Assembly (NCBI GenBank): GCA_021441665.1
Contig: JAGYYN010012324.1
Span: forward strand, 1 to 29,953
Direction of reading: 5' to 3'
Length of the DNA stretch: 29,953 nt
Source of the DNA: Euplotes cf. woodruffi 2 WChen-2021
Lineage: Eukaryota; Ciliophora; Spirotrichea; Euplotida; Euplotidae
Part shown: positions 9,824-19,810 of the stretch, piece by piece
Position numbering within the stretch: the stretch's first letter is position 1
How the letters are laid out: each line of letters begins with the position of its first letter
Notes under the pieces: model-generated
Told to the model about the DNA's origin: nothing
Databases searched by the model: none
What the model saw: only the letters and a program-made list of their open reading frames with translations
Translations under genes and position numbers: made by a program

Positions 9824-12354
9824 ATGTCAGAGATAGACCGAGGTACTCTTACCAATCCTCACTGCCTCATCCTCCTTTAGAAGACCAAGAAGACTTGGAC
9901 CAAGTCAATTCACAATTTGAAGACGGAGAGCAAGCCGACGGCGATGAGCATCATTCCAATTCCGACGATGGCGGGGACCAGGATACACAACAAGAGCTTG
10001 ATGATCAGGTACGAGAGGGATGCTTTCACGGTTTATATACTCTCGCTGAAATCTAGCGAGAGAGACAGTCTCAATGCCTCTGTCTTTTAGTTATTTTAAT
10101 TATCAGCAATAAACCAGTTTCATTCAGTGCTTGATTAATACTCACACGGGGTTATTTTAGCAACCACATGCTGAAGTAGAAGAAATATTTGTACAGAAGA
10201 AACAATATCTTAACCACGACCAGCAGGATAAACAAGCCGATGGGGAGGGAGATGAACGACTCAATTCAGAGGAGAATAATCAAGCTCGAGAGCAAGAACA
10301 AGAACAAAATGATGAGCAAAATCAACAAGACGATGGAGATGAGAATAACGAAATAACTGAAGACGTACCAGATAATCAAGAATCAGCAGATAAACATATT
10401 GTAAACGAGCGGGAAACTCTTAATATCGAGGAAGATCAACAAATTGCTGATGAAAATAATCATACTTCTGTACATTTATTATTTGCAAATATTTTGCATA
10501 AAAATTTAAAATTTTATTTATTAAAAAAATTCAAAATTAATTCATTAAAAATTTTGATTTTATGCAAAAATGTTAAAATTAGTGAAAAGTTGAATTTTAG
10601 TTTTGTGATGATCTCTTACATATTTATTTTTATTATTAATAAATCGATAAGTATTACTCAATCGCTTCTTACGTAAATAATTTAAAAATCTAAATAATAA
10701 CTGAATCTCCGCGTTCTTTATTACCGCCTATCAGTATCTAACTTTACCATAGAATCTGGAGGCTCAAAACCAAAAATTAAAGCAACAGCTACAAGAAAAA
10801 ATGAAAGCAATCAGAAAACTAGAAGATGAAAATCTGCAGCTGAAAAGCACAGAGATCAAAAGGAATAAAGAATTCGTGAACATTAAATAAAGAGCACTCA
10901 GAGCTGCTAAAACAACTCGAAGAATTGAGATCGAATGCTCAAAGCGTCGCTAAGTCTGCAGAACACGAAGACCAAGGCGACTTGAATGAACTCGTCTCGA
11001 AGCTGAAGAAAAAGCTTGTCCAGCTGAAGAAAAAGAACGAGATCATCATCACAGAAAGCTTAGAGTCGAAGAATATTTATGAAGAAAAGATCAAAAATAT
11101 CGAGAAGAAAATGAACATCCAGGCTTCTGAGCTCACCGCCCAGTACAATAAGCTCGAGTCTGAAAAACGAAAACTAGAAATCGAGCTTGATAAAATGGAG
11201 ATTGAAAATCAAAGGCTAGTCGACAATGATAGCAAAATTGGAGACAATAAAGCAGCGCATTACCAGACGATGAAATAAAGACATGCAGAAGCTCATCGAG
11301 TTTAAAAATGAACTCGAGGCTCTTGTAGAACAGCAGAACAGCGAGCTCGTGAAGAAAAACGATGAACTCAAAATGTCGCAAAAGGAAGTGCTGTTAAAAG
11401 ACAATCAAATAAAACACATGAGCGAGTATATAAAAGGACTTGAGAAGCAAGTCAAACATGAAGAACATAAAATACATAAAACTGAGGTTAAGCTCAGACA
11501 GGTCAAGCAGGGCCAAGTCATCGAGATGAATAAGAAGATGAGAGACCAGCAAAACCAAATCGAGATCTTGAAAAATATGGTCGAGGTAGAGAGAATTATG
11601 AATTATAGCTAACTTGATATTTAGGGAAGTAAATAAAGAACTAAAGTCAAAAGTTTATCAGGTCAATACTTTAAAATAAACGAGTCGGATCACTGGAGAA
11701 GATCAGCAAGATTCATTTGTCCAGACACTCAGATATGCTCAGCATGAATTCAAGAGACCATGAAAATAAAATCGGAAAAATTAATATGCTATCCGCTTTA
11801 GAAGATGACTTCAAGTAATAATTTTCTTTGAATAACTGCTGACTATTTTATAGCTATGATAAAGAACCACCGATCATTGAAGCAAGAGAAGATCTTGAAC
11901 ATACAGGAAAGTATAAACAAGAGCATACTGCATACTTTGGACAGTCTGTTCCAACTAAAAAGAACGCAAAGATTACTGAGATCCAACCAGTTAGCGAAAT
12001 AAACCACGTTGGATTTCTATCATCGAAGACTCCAAATGTAAGATTGCTAAAGGACGTTTCACCACAAAAGGTAAATACCAAAGTCTGTTAAAATACTACA
12101 GCTAAAAAGCAAATAAAGGGGTGACAAATAGAAACAGCGTAGCGCGTAACCCAATTACAGGAAATGACGGAATACCAACATTATCAATGAGCAATCCATT
12201 CGACAGTAGAGTCGAGCTCGGATACGACCAATATGTAAACAACCTAAGCAAGCCAGAGTTCAGGAACAATTCATACGGGATGAGTCACGTCCTATCAAAC
12301 GTAAACTCAGTTGTGGAGTTGCCAAGCATCAAGAACAGGAACAAGAACTTCTAG
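9824..12354 (+). CDS. Coiled-coil protein with five +1 frameshift sites
   Basis: Family not recognised; probably structural. ATG at 9824. Exon 1 is eight codons, then a 38-nt intron (9843-9880), an acidic Gln/Asp/Glu-rich region (to 10469, broken by intron 10009-10160), a 283-nt intron or intron-plus-IES (10470-10752), and a long coiled coil with heptads (10753-11700). The C-terminal part is less regular, with introns at 11586-11624 (39 nt), 11815-11853 (39 nt) and 12071-12101 (31 nt). The frame breaks at AAA-TAA five times: 10885-10890, 11273-11278, 11631-11636, 11674-11679 and 12111-12116. Each time the +1 frame continues the same kind of sequence, for example QTMK then KDMQKLIEF. This is the known Euplotes programmed frameshift. 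The stop used here is TAG 12352-12354, but coding-like sequence continues in the +1 frame to about 12530 (NPLLVNANIGSEHCDCPTC), so the true end may lie further on. Confidence 0.85.
10009..10160 (+). other. Intron with a perfect hairpin
   Basis: GTACGA...TTTTAG, 152 nt. Contains CTCTCGCT (10040-10047) and AGCGAGAG (10055-10062), an 8-bp stem with a 7-nt loop, unusually GC-rich for this genome's introns. Confidence 0.6.
10470..10752 (+). other. Long intron (or intron with nested IES) with inverted repeat
   Basis: Begins GTACAT and ends CCATAG; exon phases match on both sides. At 283 nt it is far longer than the other introns of this gene (31-152 nt). It carries perfect 12-bp inverted arms, TTTTGCATAAAA at 10492-10503 and its complement at 10558-10569, with a partly paired AT-rich interior. 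A nested eliminated segment is possible but its borders cannot be fixed. Confidence 0.55.
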
Positions 12355-13269
12355 TACAATTCAACAACCAACCTGCACAAACCCACTCCTTGTGAATGCA
12401 AACATTGGCTCTGAACACTGTGACTGCCCAACTTGTACGATCTCAAAAAGGAATGAAAGCATTGATAAAACTATTGGATTAATATTTATTATTTGGGAAT
12501 GAAAAACAGCAGATTTTTATAGGAATTTGTAAATACTGGATTTGGGAGGACTGGGAGAGAATGGGGGATTGGTGATTTTAAAGGAGAATGGGGAGGAATG
12601 GAAGGGGATTGAGAAGGACTGGGTATAGTAATGTGTTTTTTATGAAGATTGAAATTAGTTTTATTTAAGGATGATTGCTGGTGGGTGATAAGTAAAATTT
12701 TATGTTATAAAAAAATAGACTTTTGATGGATGTTATAAAAATTTAGATTTATATAAAATAATATGTAATTGCTTATATAGTTCTCAGTTATTTAATTTAT
12801 TTTATTAAAAATATCATGTAACTAAAAGCTTCGGCTTACTGTTTTATAGCTTGTTTATATTCACTAAAAATAGTAAATAGTATTTTACTACTAATAGCTA
12901 ATTACCACTAATTCACATAGATTATCAAAATATTTATCAAAAAAGTGATTCTATCAACTTTTTACATTGAAAAATTTTATTTTCTCCATTGTTTTTCCTA
13001 TTTATAAATAATTTAGAACCGAATTATTTACTAATTCTTAAAAACCATTGCAAAGTGTTATAAATATTCTGATCTGGATCAAAAAAGCACTCAATCTGTA
13101 CCACAAAAAACCATGTCTTCTAATTTAAATAACTCTTTCATCAAAATAATAAAACTAATTTTTTATGAATAAATTATTGAAAACTAATAGATTTTTACTT
13201 AAAATTTAGTTTATCAGCTTCGCAGTTATACTGTCTTTGCTTTTAGTAAATTTCGCAGGAAAGGGTATT
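12355..13269. other. 3' flank and spacer between converging genes
   Basis: 12355-12530 may still be coding in the +1 frame of the upstream gene. 12536-12625 is strongly G-rich on the plus strand (repeated GGGAG and GGGGA words). 12660-13240 is AT-rich with no ORF. It holds two matches to HATTGAAaHH (12965-12974 and 13175-13184), which is about what chance gives in such DNA. Confidence 0.5.
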
Positions 13270-14214
13270 TACATTACCCCGTCTCTCTTGCGATTAATCA
13301 TCGCTATTCACGACTGTTGTTGATTTAATCGAAACCGATATTGAGTCTTGGTCTTCAATGCCGAAATACGCAAGCACAAACTGCTCATTAAATCACAGCT
13401 TCATAGCGAATTTTAATCTTTGCAAGCTTGAAAAAATTCTGTAGAAATTCGGCTTTGAAAGTGTAATACTGTACTCTTGCTTTACGTCTTCGGGGTCAGC
13501 GGATATGTCGAGTTTCTCAGTCCAGAAGCTATACGTGCTGGACCCGTCGGATACAGAAAGCTGATATTGATAGATAATCTGCTTGTTGTCAGCGGAATGG
13601 TATTCTTTATCCTCGTGTGTGATTTTTATATCCACGTCTTGGTCTTTATTCTTCGTTCAGTTCCTTATCATTTTTCTGAATCAATAGTCGGCCACGTCTT
13701 TGTTGAAATCGACTGCCACGCATTGGAAGTCGTACTTCGTCGGGTACAGCCGATCGTCGAAAAGCAAAGCGATTTCAAACTCGTAAGTCGCGATGTCTGA
13801 GATTTGGTCTGCTTTGAGCAAGCTGATCCGAAATCATGTCTTGTCATTGCCGTTTTTGTCCTTGATTTTAGTGAGTTTGAACTCAGCGTCGCATTCTTCT
13901 TCACAGACGTTCTTGATTCATGTGAAGAACTCCTCGATTTTGAGCACTTCGACGAGGATGGTGTTGTTAGTGAGAGAGCTGATAATGTACTCTTTGAGAA
14001 ATCATTCTTTGTAAGTCTCCATGCTTTCTGGATTGGGCACGATGTAGATCCTGCATTCTGTGCTGCTAGTCAACTGCATGTCACAGTAGATAATCATCTC
14101 CGTCGTGTCGAAGTAAATGTACGTCTTTTTGTTTTTGTTGTGCTGCATGAAGATCTGTAACACTGGCTTTAATACTTTTAAATTATCTTTTGTAACCGAA
14201 AACTTCAGCTTCAT
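13270..14214 (-). CDS. HUS1: HUS1-like checkpoint clamp subunit
   Basis: A single uninterrupted frame of 314 residues with several TGA-encoded Cys; ATG at 14214, TAA at 13270-13272. It opens with MKLKFSVTKDNLKVLKPVLQ and shows alternating strands typical of a sliding-clamp fold. NNTILVEVLKIEEFFTCIKN followed by EFKLTKI corresponds to the HUS1 segment in which LELTSENLSRALK precedes KIKLTNKH. The length suits HUS1 (human 280 residues). HUS1 joins RAD9 and RAD1 in the 9-1-1 ring, which loads at damaged DNA and activates the ATR checkpoint. RAD1 or another PCNA-fold protein is the main alternative. No intron or IES is seen. Confidence 0.6.
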
Positions 14215-14599
14215 TGATTAGAGGTCTAAATTAATTTGTTAGTGAACTGAAATCGAACTAGAAATTTTAGAGAACTGATAAATGGATGTGGGAAATGACA
14301 GTGTGAAAATTTTCGACATAATTGAGTACCTCTTTTATTTATTTAATCAATAATTTCAATTTTTAGATTTATTGCGAATACATTTAGTTTAAATTTATCT
14401 CAAGTAAACATCAAAAATTATTTTATACAATATCAGTATTAAAAAATTTTAACATTTTTAATTTAAAATATTAATCACCGCTCTAAATATAATTTTCTTT
14501 ATTTAATAATTAAAAACAAATTGAAGGCAGTGACTTAACAAATGACTACAATCGATAAAGCATACATCGCCATAATCTCGAATCCATTTTATATGATAC
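14215..14599. other. AT-rich spacer
   Basis: No ORF. Contains one reverse-strand match to the breakage consensus HATTGAAaHH at 14352-14361; nothing else stands out. Confidence 0.5.
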
Positions 14600-16712
14600 T
14601 TATTGGTCATGAATATTAAGTGAATCTTCAATACTCTTCAAGCTATAGTTGCCCATTTTGGATTTGTAAGGTAAATCTGATTTGTCGTCATACTCTCTAT
14701 CCTTCAAACCCGTGTGCTGCTTAAACCTCTGTTCCAATTAGCCCAATTGAAGTGACAACAAACACCACTTACCTTTTGTGATTTATTTATTAGTAAATCC
14801 CATTTCGTCCATCATCAGCAGCTGTTCAGTTTCTCTATTTCTTCGCGTGAAACTGCATCAAGTTTTGCTGTTTATTTCTTTTATTTAGTTCTTTCTGCTT
14901 CTGCCTCTGGTACTCTTCCTCTTCTCTCTTCAGTTCTTCTAGTTTTTCAATATCTACCGCACAGTCAGCCGAGTTGTGAAGGAAGGAAATAGTGAAGCGT
15001 TGTTTACCTTTGATTCTGTGATACTCATCAAGTTTTGCTTTTTGATGGAGAATGTACCTAGATTGCTAATAAAAACTGAACGTACTTCTTGCGCCTTTCG
15101 TTGTCTTTTAGCGCACGCTCTCTTTCCTTTTGCTCTTGCTCTTTGATTTGTTCGAGGATTTCAAGCTCTCTCCTGATTTTCTCCTCTCGGTAGCTAAATA
15201 GCGATAATGTAGACTGAGAGGAATGAAATTTAGCCTACCGCTCGATTTTATTTATGCGTCCTGAGCCTTTCTTTTATTGCTAAAGGGTTAGAAGAAAAAG
15301 GTACAGATCATTTGCATTCTTTTCGGGATTGTACTGTGGTTTAATTGGTTGTCTTTGTGCTCCAGAGGGGCGTAACCGTACTTTTGCCTCACTCGCATCT
15401 TCAAATCCGGAACTACTTTTTATTATAAGGGATGGAAAGAATTACTGTACAAAAAGTTAAATTTACTTTTATTTGGTGGAATCATTGGGAGTTTTCCATT
15501 ACTCCTTTGACTTTCATTAATGCCAAGCTGGATAGAAGTATTCTGGCCTCCTCGCATGTTGCTCCGTTCTTTTCGAACGCGAACAGCAGTGCGGTTCAAG
15601 TTAGTCCGCCTTTGCTTATCTTCAGTTACAACAGAGTTAAAGTGATTAAAACTTGTATTATCAATATTTCTATTCGGTGATTTGCTTTTGCGTATTGTCG
15701 GGCTTAAGCTCAACTCCTTTTTGATCTCTTTCACTGGAATATCGGAAGGTGTTTCAAGGTGCTTTCATGGAGGAGCAAGAGTGCAGAATGGTCATCGTCC
15801 TTGCCTTAAGAGTTTAAATTTCATTTTCCCAGATGCAACCTTTAAATCGTTCTTTCTCTTTTCGTCAAGTCTTTTGATAACTTCCTTTTCGTATTCTTCA
15901 GGAGAGATTTCAGGTTTATTTCTCTGGCTCTTTTTCGGTGTTATTCGCGAGTTGAATGATTGATTTGACCTTTTTAGTCTTATTCACTTTTCTTTTAGTT
16001 TGCTCTTTTTGAGACTCGTTTTTAACTACTATATACCGGTTGTTTAGAATAATTAAAAAAGCAAAATTATGCTTATTTTTTCGAGAAAAATTGCATTAGG
16101 CCATACCAGTTTCTTCTGTTGGAGGATTCTGCACTATAAAGAAACCGATGAGGATATAATTATTAAATTTTACTGTTATTACTGGCTTAAGCGAAGTTTT
16201 TACATAAAGATTATCTAAATGAATTTAAACCAAATTCATATATAAATGATAAGCTAATAATAGTACTGATGAATAACCACTGACCCATACCGTCTTCATT
16301 ATTAGGTAAATTCTCATTTGTATCCTGTACAGCTTGATTATCTTCATCTTTCAGCTCAATATTTTGTTCGTCTTCCGGCTCATTTTGGATGTCGTCTTGA
16401 AGGTCTTGATCCTCTGTATTTTGCTGAACTAGTTCTATACAATTATTTCTAGCTCATACCGTTATCTTCCATTTGTTCCTGATTATCTTGATTCTCCATT
16501 TCACTGCTTGCAAGCTGAGACTGCGAGAAAGTCGGTTTGCGAGGTTCGTCAAGTCGGCGTTTTTCATCGGTCTGTTGGTCGTCCTGAGACTCTACTAAGA
16601 GTAAAAATAACTGTTACCCATTTCTTCTTCGGCTTCCTCTTGTTCTTGTTCGTCTTCGGGTTCTAAAAAGTAATGACGGTCTCTTGCCTCTATCAAGTTG
16701 AGCTTGATCCAT
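14600..16712 (-). CDS. Acidic/coiled-coil protein with four +1 frameshifts and micro-introns
   Basis: Family not recognised. ATG at 16712 (MDQAQLDR) is followed by a 25-nt GC-AG intron (16663-16687), which restores EPEDEQEQEEAEEEM. Further introns are 23 nt (16595-16617), 25 nt (16435-16459), one from 16290 to about 16150, one of 28 nt near 15085, and 44 nt (14729-14772). The N-terminal 130 residues are acidic and Gln-rich. A short Cys/His motif, GRCPFCTLAPPCKHLE, lies at about 15780 (two of its Cys are TGA). A Lys/Glu coiled coil fills 15200-14850, and the C-terminus is SLNIHDQ with TAA at 14600-14602. The +1 sites are 15916-15921, 15248-15253 and 14783-14788 (AAA-TAA) and 14835-14840 (AAA-TAG). 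The join between 15420 and 15270 is unresolved. It resembles the coiled-coil gene at 9824 in design (acidic N-terminus, coiled coil, many frameshifts); homology was not shown. Confidence 0.75.
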
Positions 16713-16942
16713 TTTATTTTTGAAGTTATAACTATTTTTATTCTCAAATTATAAATAATTTTAGTCTATATTGGCTGATTAAAACACAAAAAATCTGTGT
16801 TTTTACTCTTTATCCATTTGTGTAAGCAATTGAGCAAAAGTGCAAAATTCTAATGATTGATATTTTTGATTCCAAAATACAAATATTATGTATCCTCTAC
16901 TGCTAATAACAAATGGATTTACGTATCATAATATTAATAAAT

Positions 16943-17883
16943 ATGGAAGGCAAGAAGACATTTAAGATTGCTTTGGTCCAGATGGAAGTCCAGACTAGTA
17001 AGGTAAGCTTGCTCGCACTCACTCACATTAGGTAATGAATGTCATGAAGGCTCAGGAACTAATTGAAGAAGCTGCTAGTTCAGGCGCACAAATCGTCGTC
17101 CTTCCTGAAATGTTCATCTGTAACTATGATATGAAGTCATTTGAAGAAAATGCTGAGCCTATTGTTAACTTTAAAGAAGACGAAAAGGCTACAGCCGCCA
17201 AGATGATGAGCAAAGCTGCCAATGATCTTAATATTTACATCATCGGCGGATCTATCCCTGAAAGAAGAGAAGATGGCAAAATCTATAACACAACAGCTTG
17301 CTTTAACAAAAACGGAGATCTTGCAGCGAAATACAGTAAAACTCATCTTTTCGATATCGATATTCCAGGAAGAGCCACGTTTAAAGAGAGTGATCTATTT
17401 TCACCGGGAACAAGCTTTGCCCTATTTGATACTGAGTACTGTAGGTTTGGACTAGGAATTTGCTACGACCTCCGCTTTCCTGACTTTTCACAAGTCCTCG
17501 CCAGAGAAATGAACGCCGAATTCCTTATCTTCCCTGCTGCTTTCACAAAGCACACAGGCGGCCTTCACTGGGATATTTTGAGGAAAGGCAGAGCTTTAGA
17601 CAATCAGATTTTTATCGGGCTGTGCTCTCCTGCAAGACCAGAAGACGAAACAAGATATCAACCATACGGACATTCTTGTATTTGCGATCCATGGGGAAAA
17701 GTAGTCCAAGAATGCGGAGAAGGAGAGGAAATCATCTATGCTGACGTCGACCTTAGCATCATGGACGAATGAAGAAGTCAAATTCCATGCTATACCCAGA
17801 GAAGAACTGATTTATACCAGCTGAAAGCAAAAGTTAAAGAATGCACTGAAGATGCAACTAAATACAGTGATTTTACATTCTAA
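16943..17883 (+). CDS. NIT2: Nitrilase-family omega-amidase, NIT2 type
   Basis: 303 residues once the 29-nt intron (17003-17031, GTAAGC...ATTAG) is removed and one TGA (17770-17772) is read as Cys267. The catalytic triad of the nitrilase superfamily is in place: Glu46 (VVLPEMF), Lys123 (KYSKTHLFDID) and Cys164 (GLGICYDLRFPDF). GGSIPE, HLFDIDIPG and the tail IPCYTQRRTDLY match NIT2. The enzyme hydrolyses alpha-ketoglutaramate and alpha-ketosuccinamate to their keto acids plus ammonia, clearing products of glutamine and asparagine transaminases. Without the intron the N-terminal strand KIALVQMEVQ would be lost, which supports the start at 16943. No IES. The closest alternative is NIT1-type deaminated-glutathione amidase. 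Confidence 0.9.
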
Positions 17884-18136
17884 TTTTTAATAATTAAAAA
17901 AATATGTATATATTTTAGAAATGCTGAATGACACATAACTCAATATTTCTGAGTTCATTTAAACCAGTTTTGCTGTTACAAGAGTAAAATAAATTTCCTC
18001 TAATGTCCCAATACTATTTCTCAATATTAAAAATGTGATTTTGAAGTGACGATGCCCTCCACAGTCCCACCTATTGCTAAAAGCTGCTAAGCTCGAAGAA
18101 TAATTTGTGCAATCGATGGCGATTAGTAAAGAAAGG

Positions 18137-19318
18137 CTACGGGTATGGAATCATATCCACGGCCAGTGGCTTCGGCACTTTGTATTTGTACTCTTGCTTG
18201 TTCTTTGTGTTGAAGTGATGCGGATTTGACTTTGTGCGGATAGCCTCCACCACCGGCTTGCATGACCTCGGTCTGTGCTTGATGTTGTAGTTCTTCATAT
18301 TGTGCTGGTTCGTTGTCTCGAAGTGGTTCGACATCCCCGTCATTCCTACAAACGGTTTCAGGTTTGTCGCGCTCTTTCCCATGTTAGACTGGGTTGCTAA
18401 ATATGTGTTGGGCGCACCTCCGACACTGTGTCCATGATGTGGCGCGTTCTGAGCGTTGTATTGCTGCTTGATTGCATCGAACCCGAAAGGAACGCCTCTC
18501 CCAGTCTTTCCGTTTTTATCGCCTCCTCAAAATGTCTGCGCGTAGTTCGAATTTCCTTGGAATGGTAACGAATAATAGGGGTATTGAGGGTCCTTCTCGT
18601 GGATGATCTCATTTGGCCCCCAGTTTTGGAAGAAAGACTGGTATGAAGACTTCGCTGGAACGTACTGCTGAGGCGAAGGAGCTTTTAGCTTCTTCGGCTC
18701 TCTTGGTTGGATTGTATAAGGCTGGTAATCAATTCGATTAATCGTCAACTTTTCTACTTTATGAGGATTAATGATTTTATGCTCTTTCTCTACATTAAAC
18801 GGCTCTCCGTTGTTGTTTGTTCCAACGGCCTTTGTCGAATTAAAATGAGCATGTTCTTTCTGATAGTTGGTTCCGATCTGAGGAGGATATTTGTATTTAA
18901 TAACCTTATCAACAATCATTCTTCTTCCTGGTCTTCCGAGATGATGGTAGTGATACTCCATGTAGTTTCCGGTAGTTGAATCTGGCTTGAAAAATGCATC
19001 TCCAGTCGAACACATAGCATTTTCGTAGTCATATCTGTTCTTGATCTTTCTATCTTGCGATTTGCTTTGCTTGAATTGTTCGTAGTCTCTTCTGTGCTTG
19101 GTTCTATCAACAGAACGAGGCTTATTAGTTTTCGGGACACGATTGGAATATTTTGTCATTATTTGTTCATCAATCTGTCTATGCTCTTCGAACTTCTCCC
19201 AGTTCTTTGGCTTGTAAGTTGCTCCATAGGTAGTTTCTCTTCAGAATCTTTCTCTGTTTCTATCCTGGTATCTGGTTTCTTTCTTTGTCGCTGTATTACA
19301 GCCACTTCCGTAAGCCAT
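18137..19318 (-). CDS. Basic, Tyr-rich protein, possibly cytoskeletal
   Basis: 393 residues in a single exon; ATG at 19318, TAG at 18137-18139, two TGA-encoded Cys. Low in hydrophobic clusters, rich in Tyr, Pro, Asn, Lys and His, with short recurring words such as ETTYGATYKPKNW near the N-terminus. No membrane segment, no long coiled coil. This composition is usual for proteins lining ciliary microtubules or the cortex, but that is inference; I cannot name the family. No intron or IES is needed. Confidence 0.75.
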
Positions 19319-19810
19319 TTCGTTAAATTTTATAAAAATATAATTATTTGAAAATAAAATTCAATTGTCAATTAAACAAATTAAAATTTAGTTTTTATTA
19401 TACTTTTACAATATTTATAAAATATCTCATTAATTGTTCCAGCTTAAAAATAATATTTAAATTTGTAATCTTAATTTTTTTTTAGTTTTATAGTTTCATA
19501 TTTAAAATTAAATAATTTATCGTAAATAAATTATTCATAAATTTGACATTATTTCTCTAATAAAAATCACATAAAACCTGAACCAGCCATATCTTAAAAT
19601 CACTAATAGCCCGATCTCAAATACTCTCGTCAAACCTCCTAATTTTTCTATCCTAAAACCTGATCCAAACCATTCAGCTTATCTAAAAATTCCAATTTTC
19701 ACTGCTGAAAGGTCTGTATTAAGGAAGCAATGTATAAAATTAGCTGAGCTATTGGGTTTACTGGAAATTTGGAAATAGCTGAAAATTATTAGATTTTAAT
19801 TGAAAATAAA
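19319..19810. other. AT-rich spacer between divergent genes
   Basis: No ORF. Shared 5' flank of the basic protein (minus) and the kinase (plus). A HATTGAAaHH match sits at 19798-19807, three bases before the kinase ATG; this is probably fortuitous. Confidence 0.5.

Noticed and set aside
14835-14840. AAA-TAG as the true stop of the coiled-coil gene
   Set aside because: The +1 frame continues with RETEQLLMMDEMGF and two further well-spliced segments, so a frameshift is more likely.
16663-16677. 15-nt GT-AG intron, which would suggest a Blepharisma- or Stentor-like heterotrich
   Set aside because: It leaves the wrong frame; the 25-nt GC-AG choice restores the acidic frame. TGA aligns with Cys rather than Trp, and AAA-TAR shifts are a Euplotes trait.
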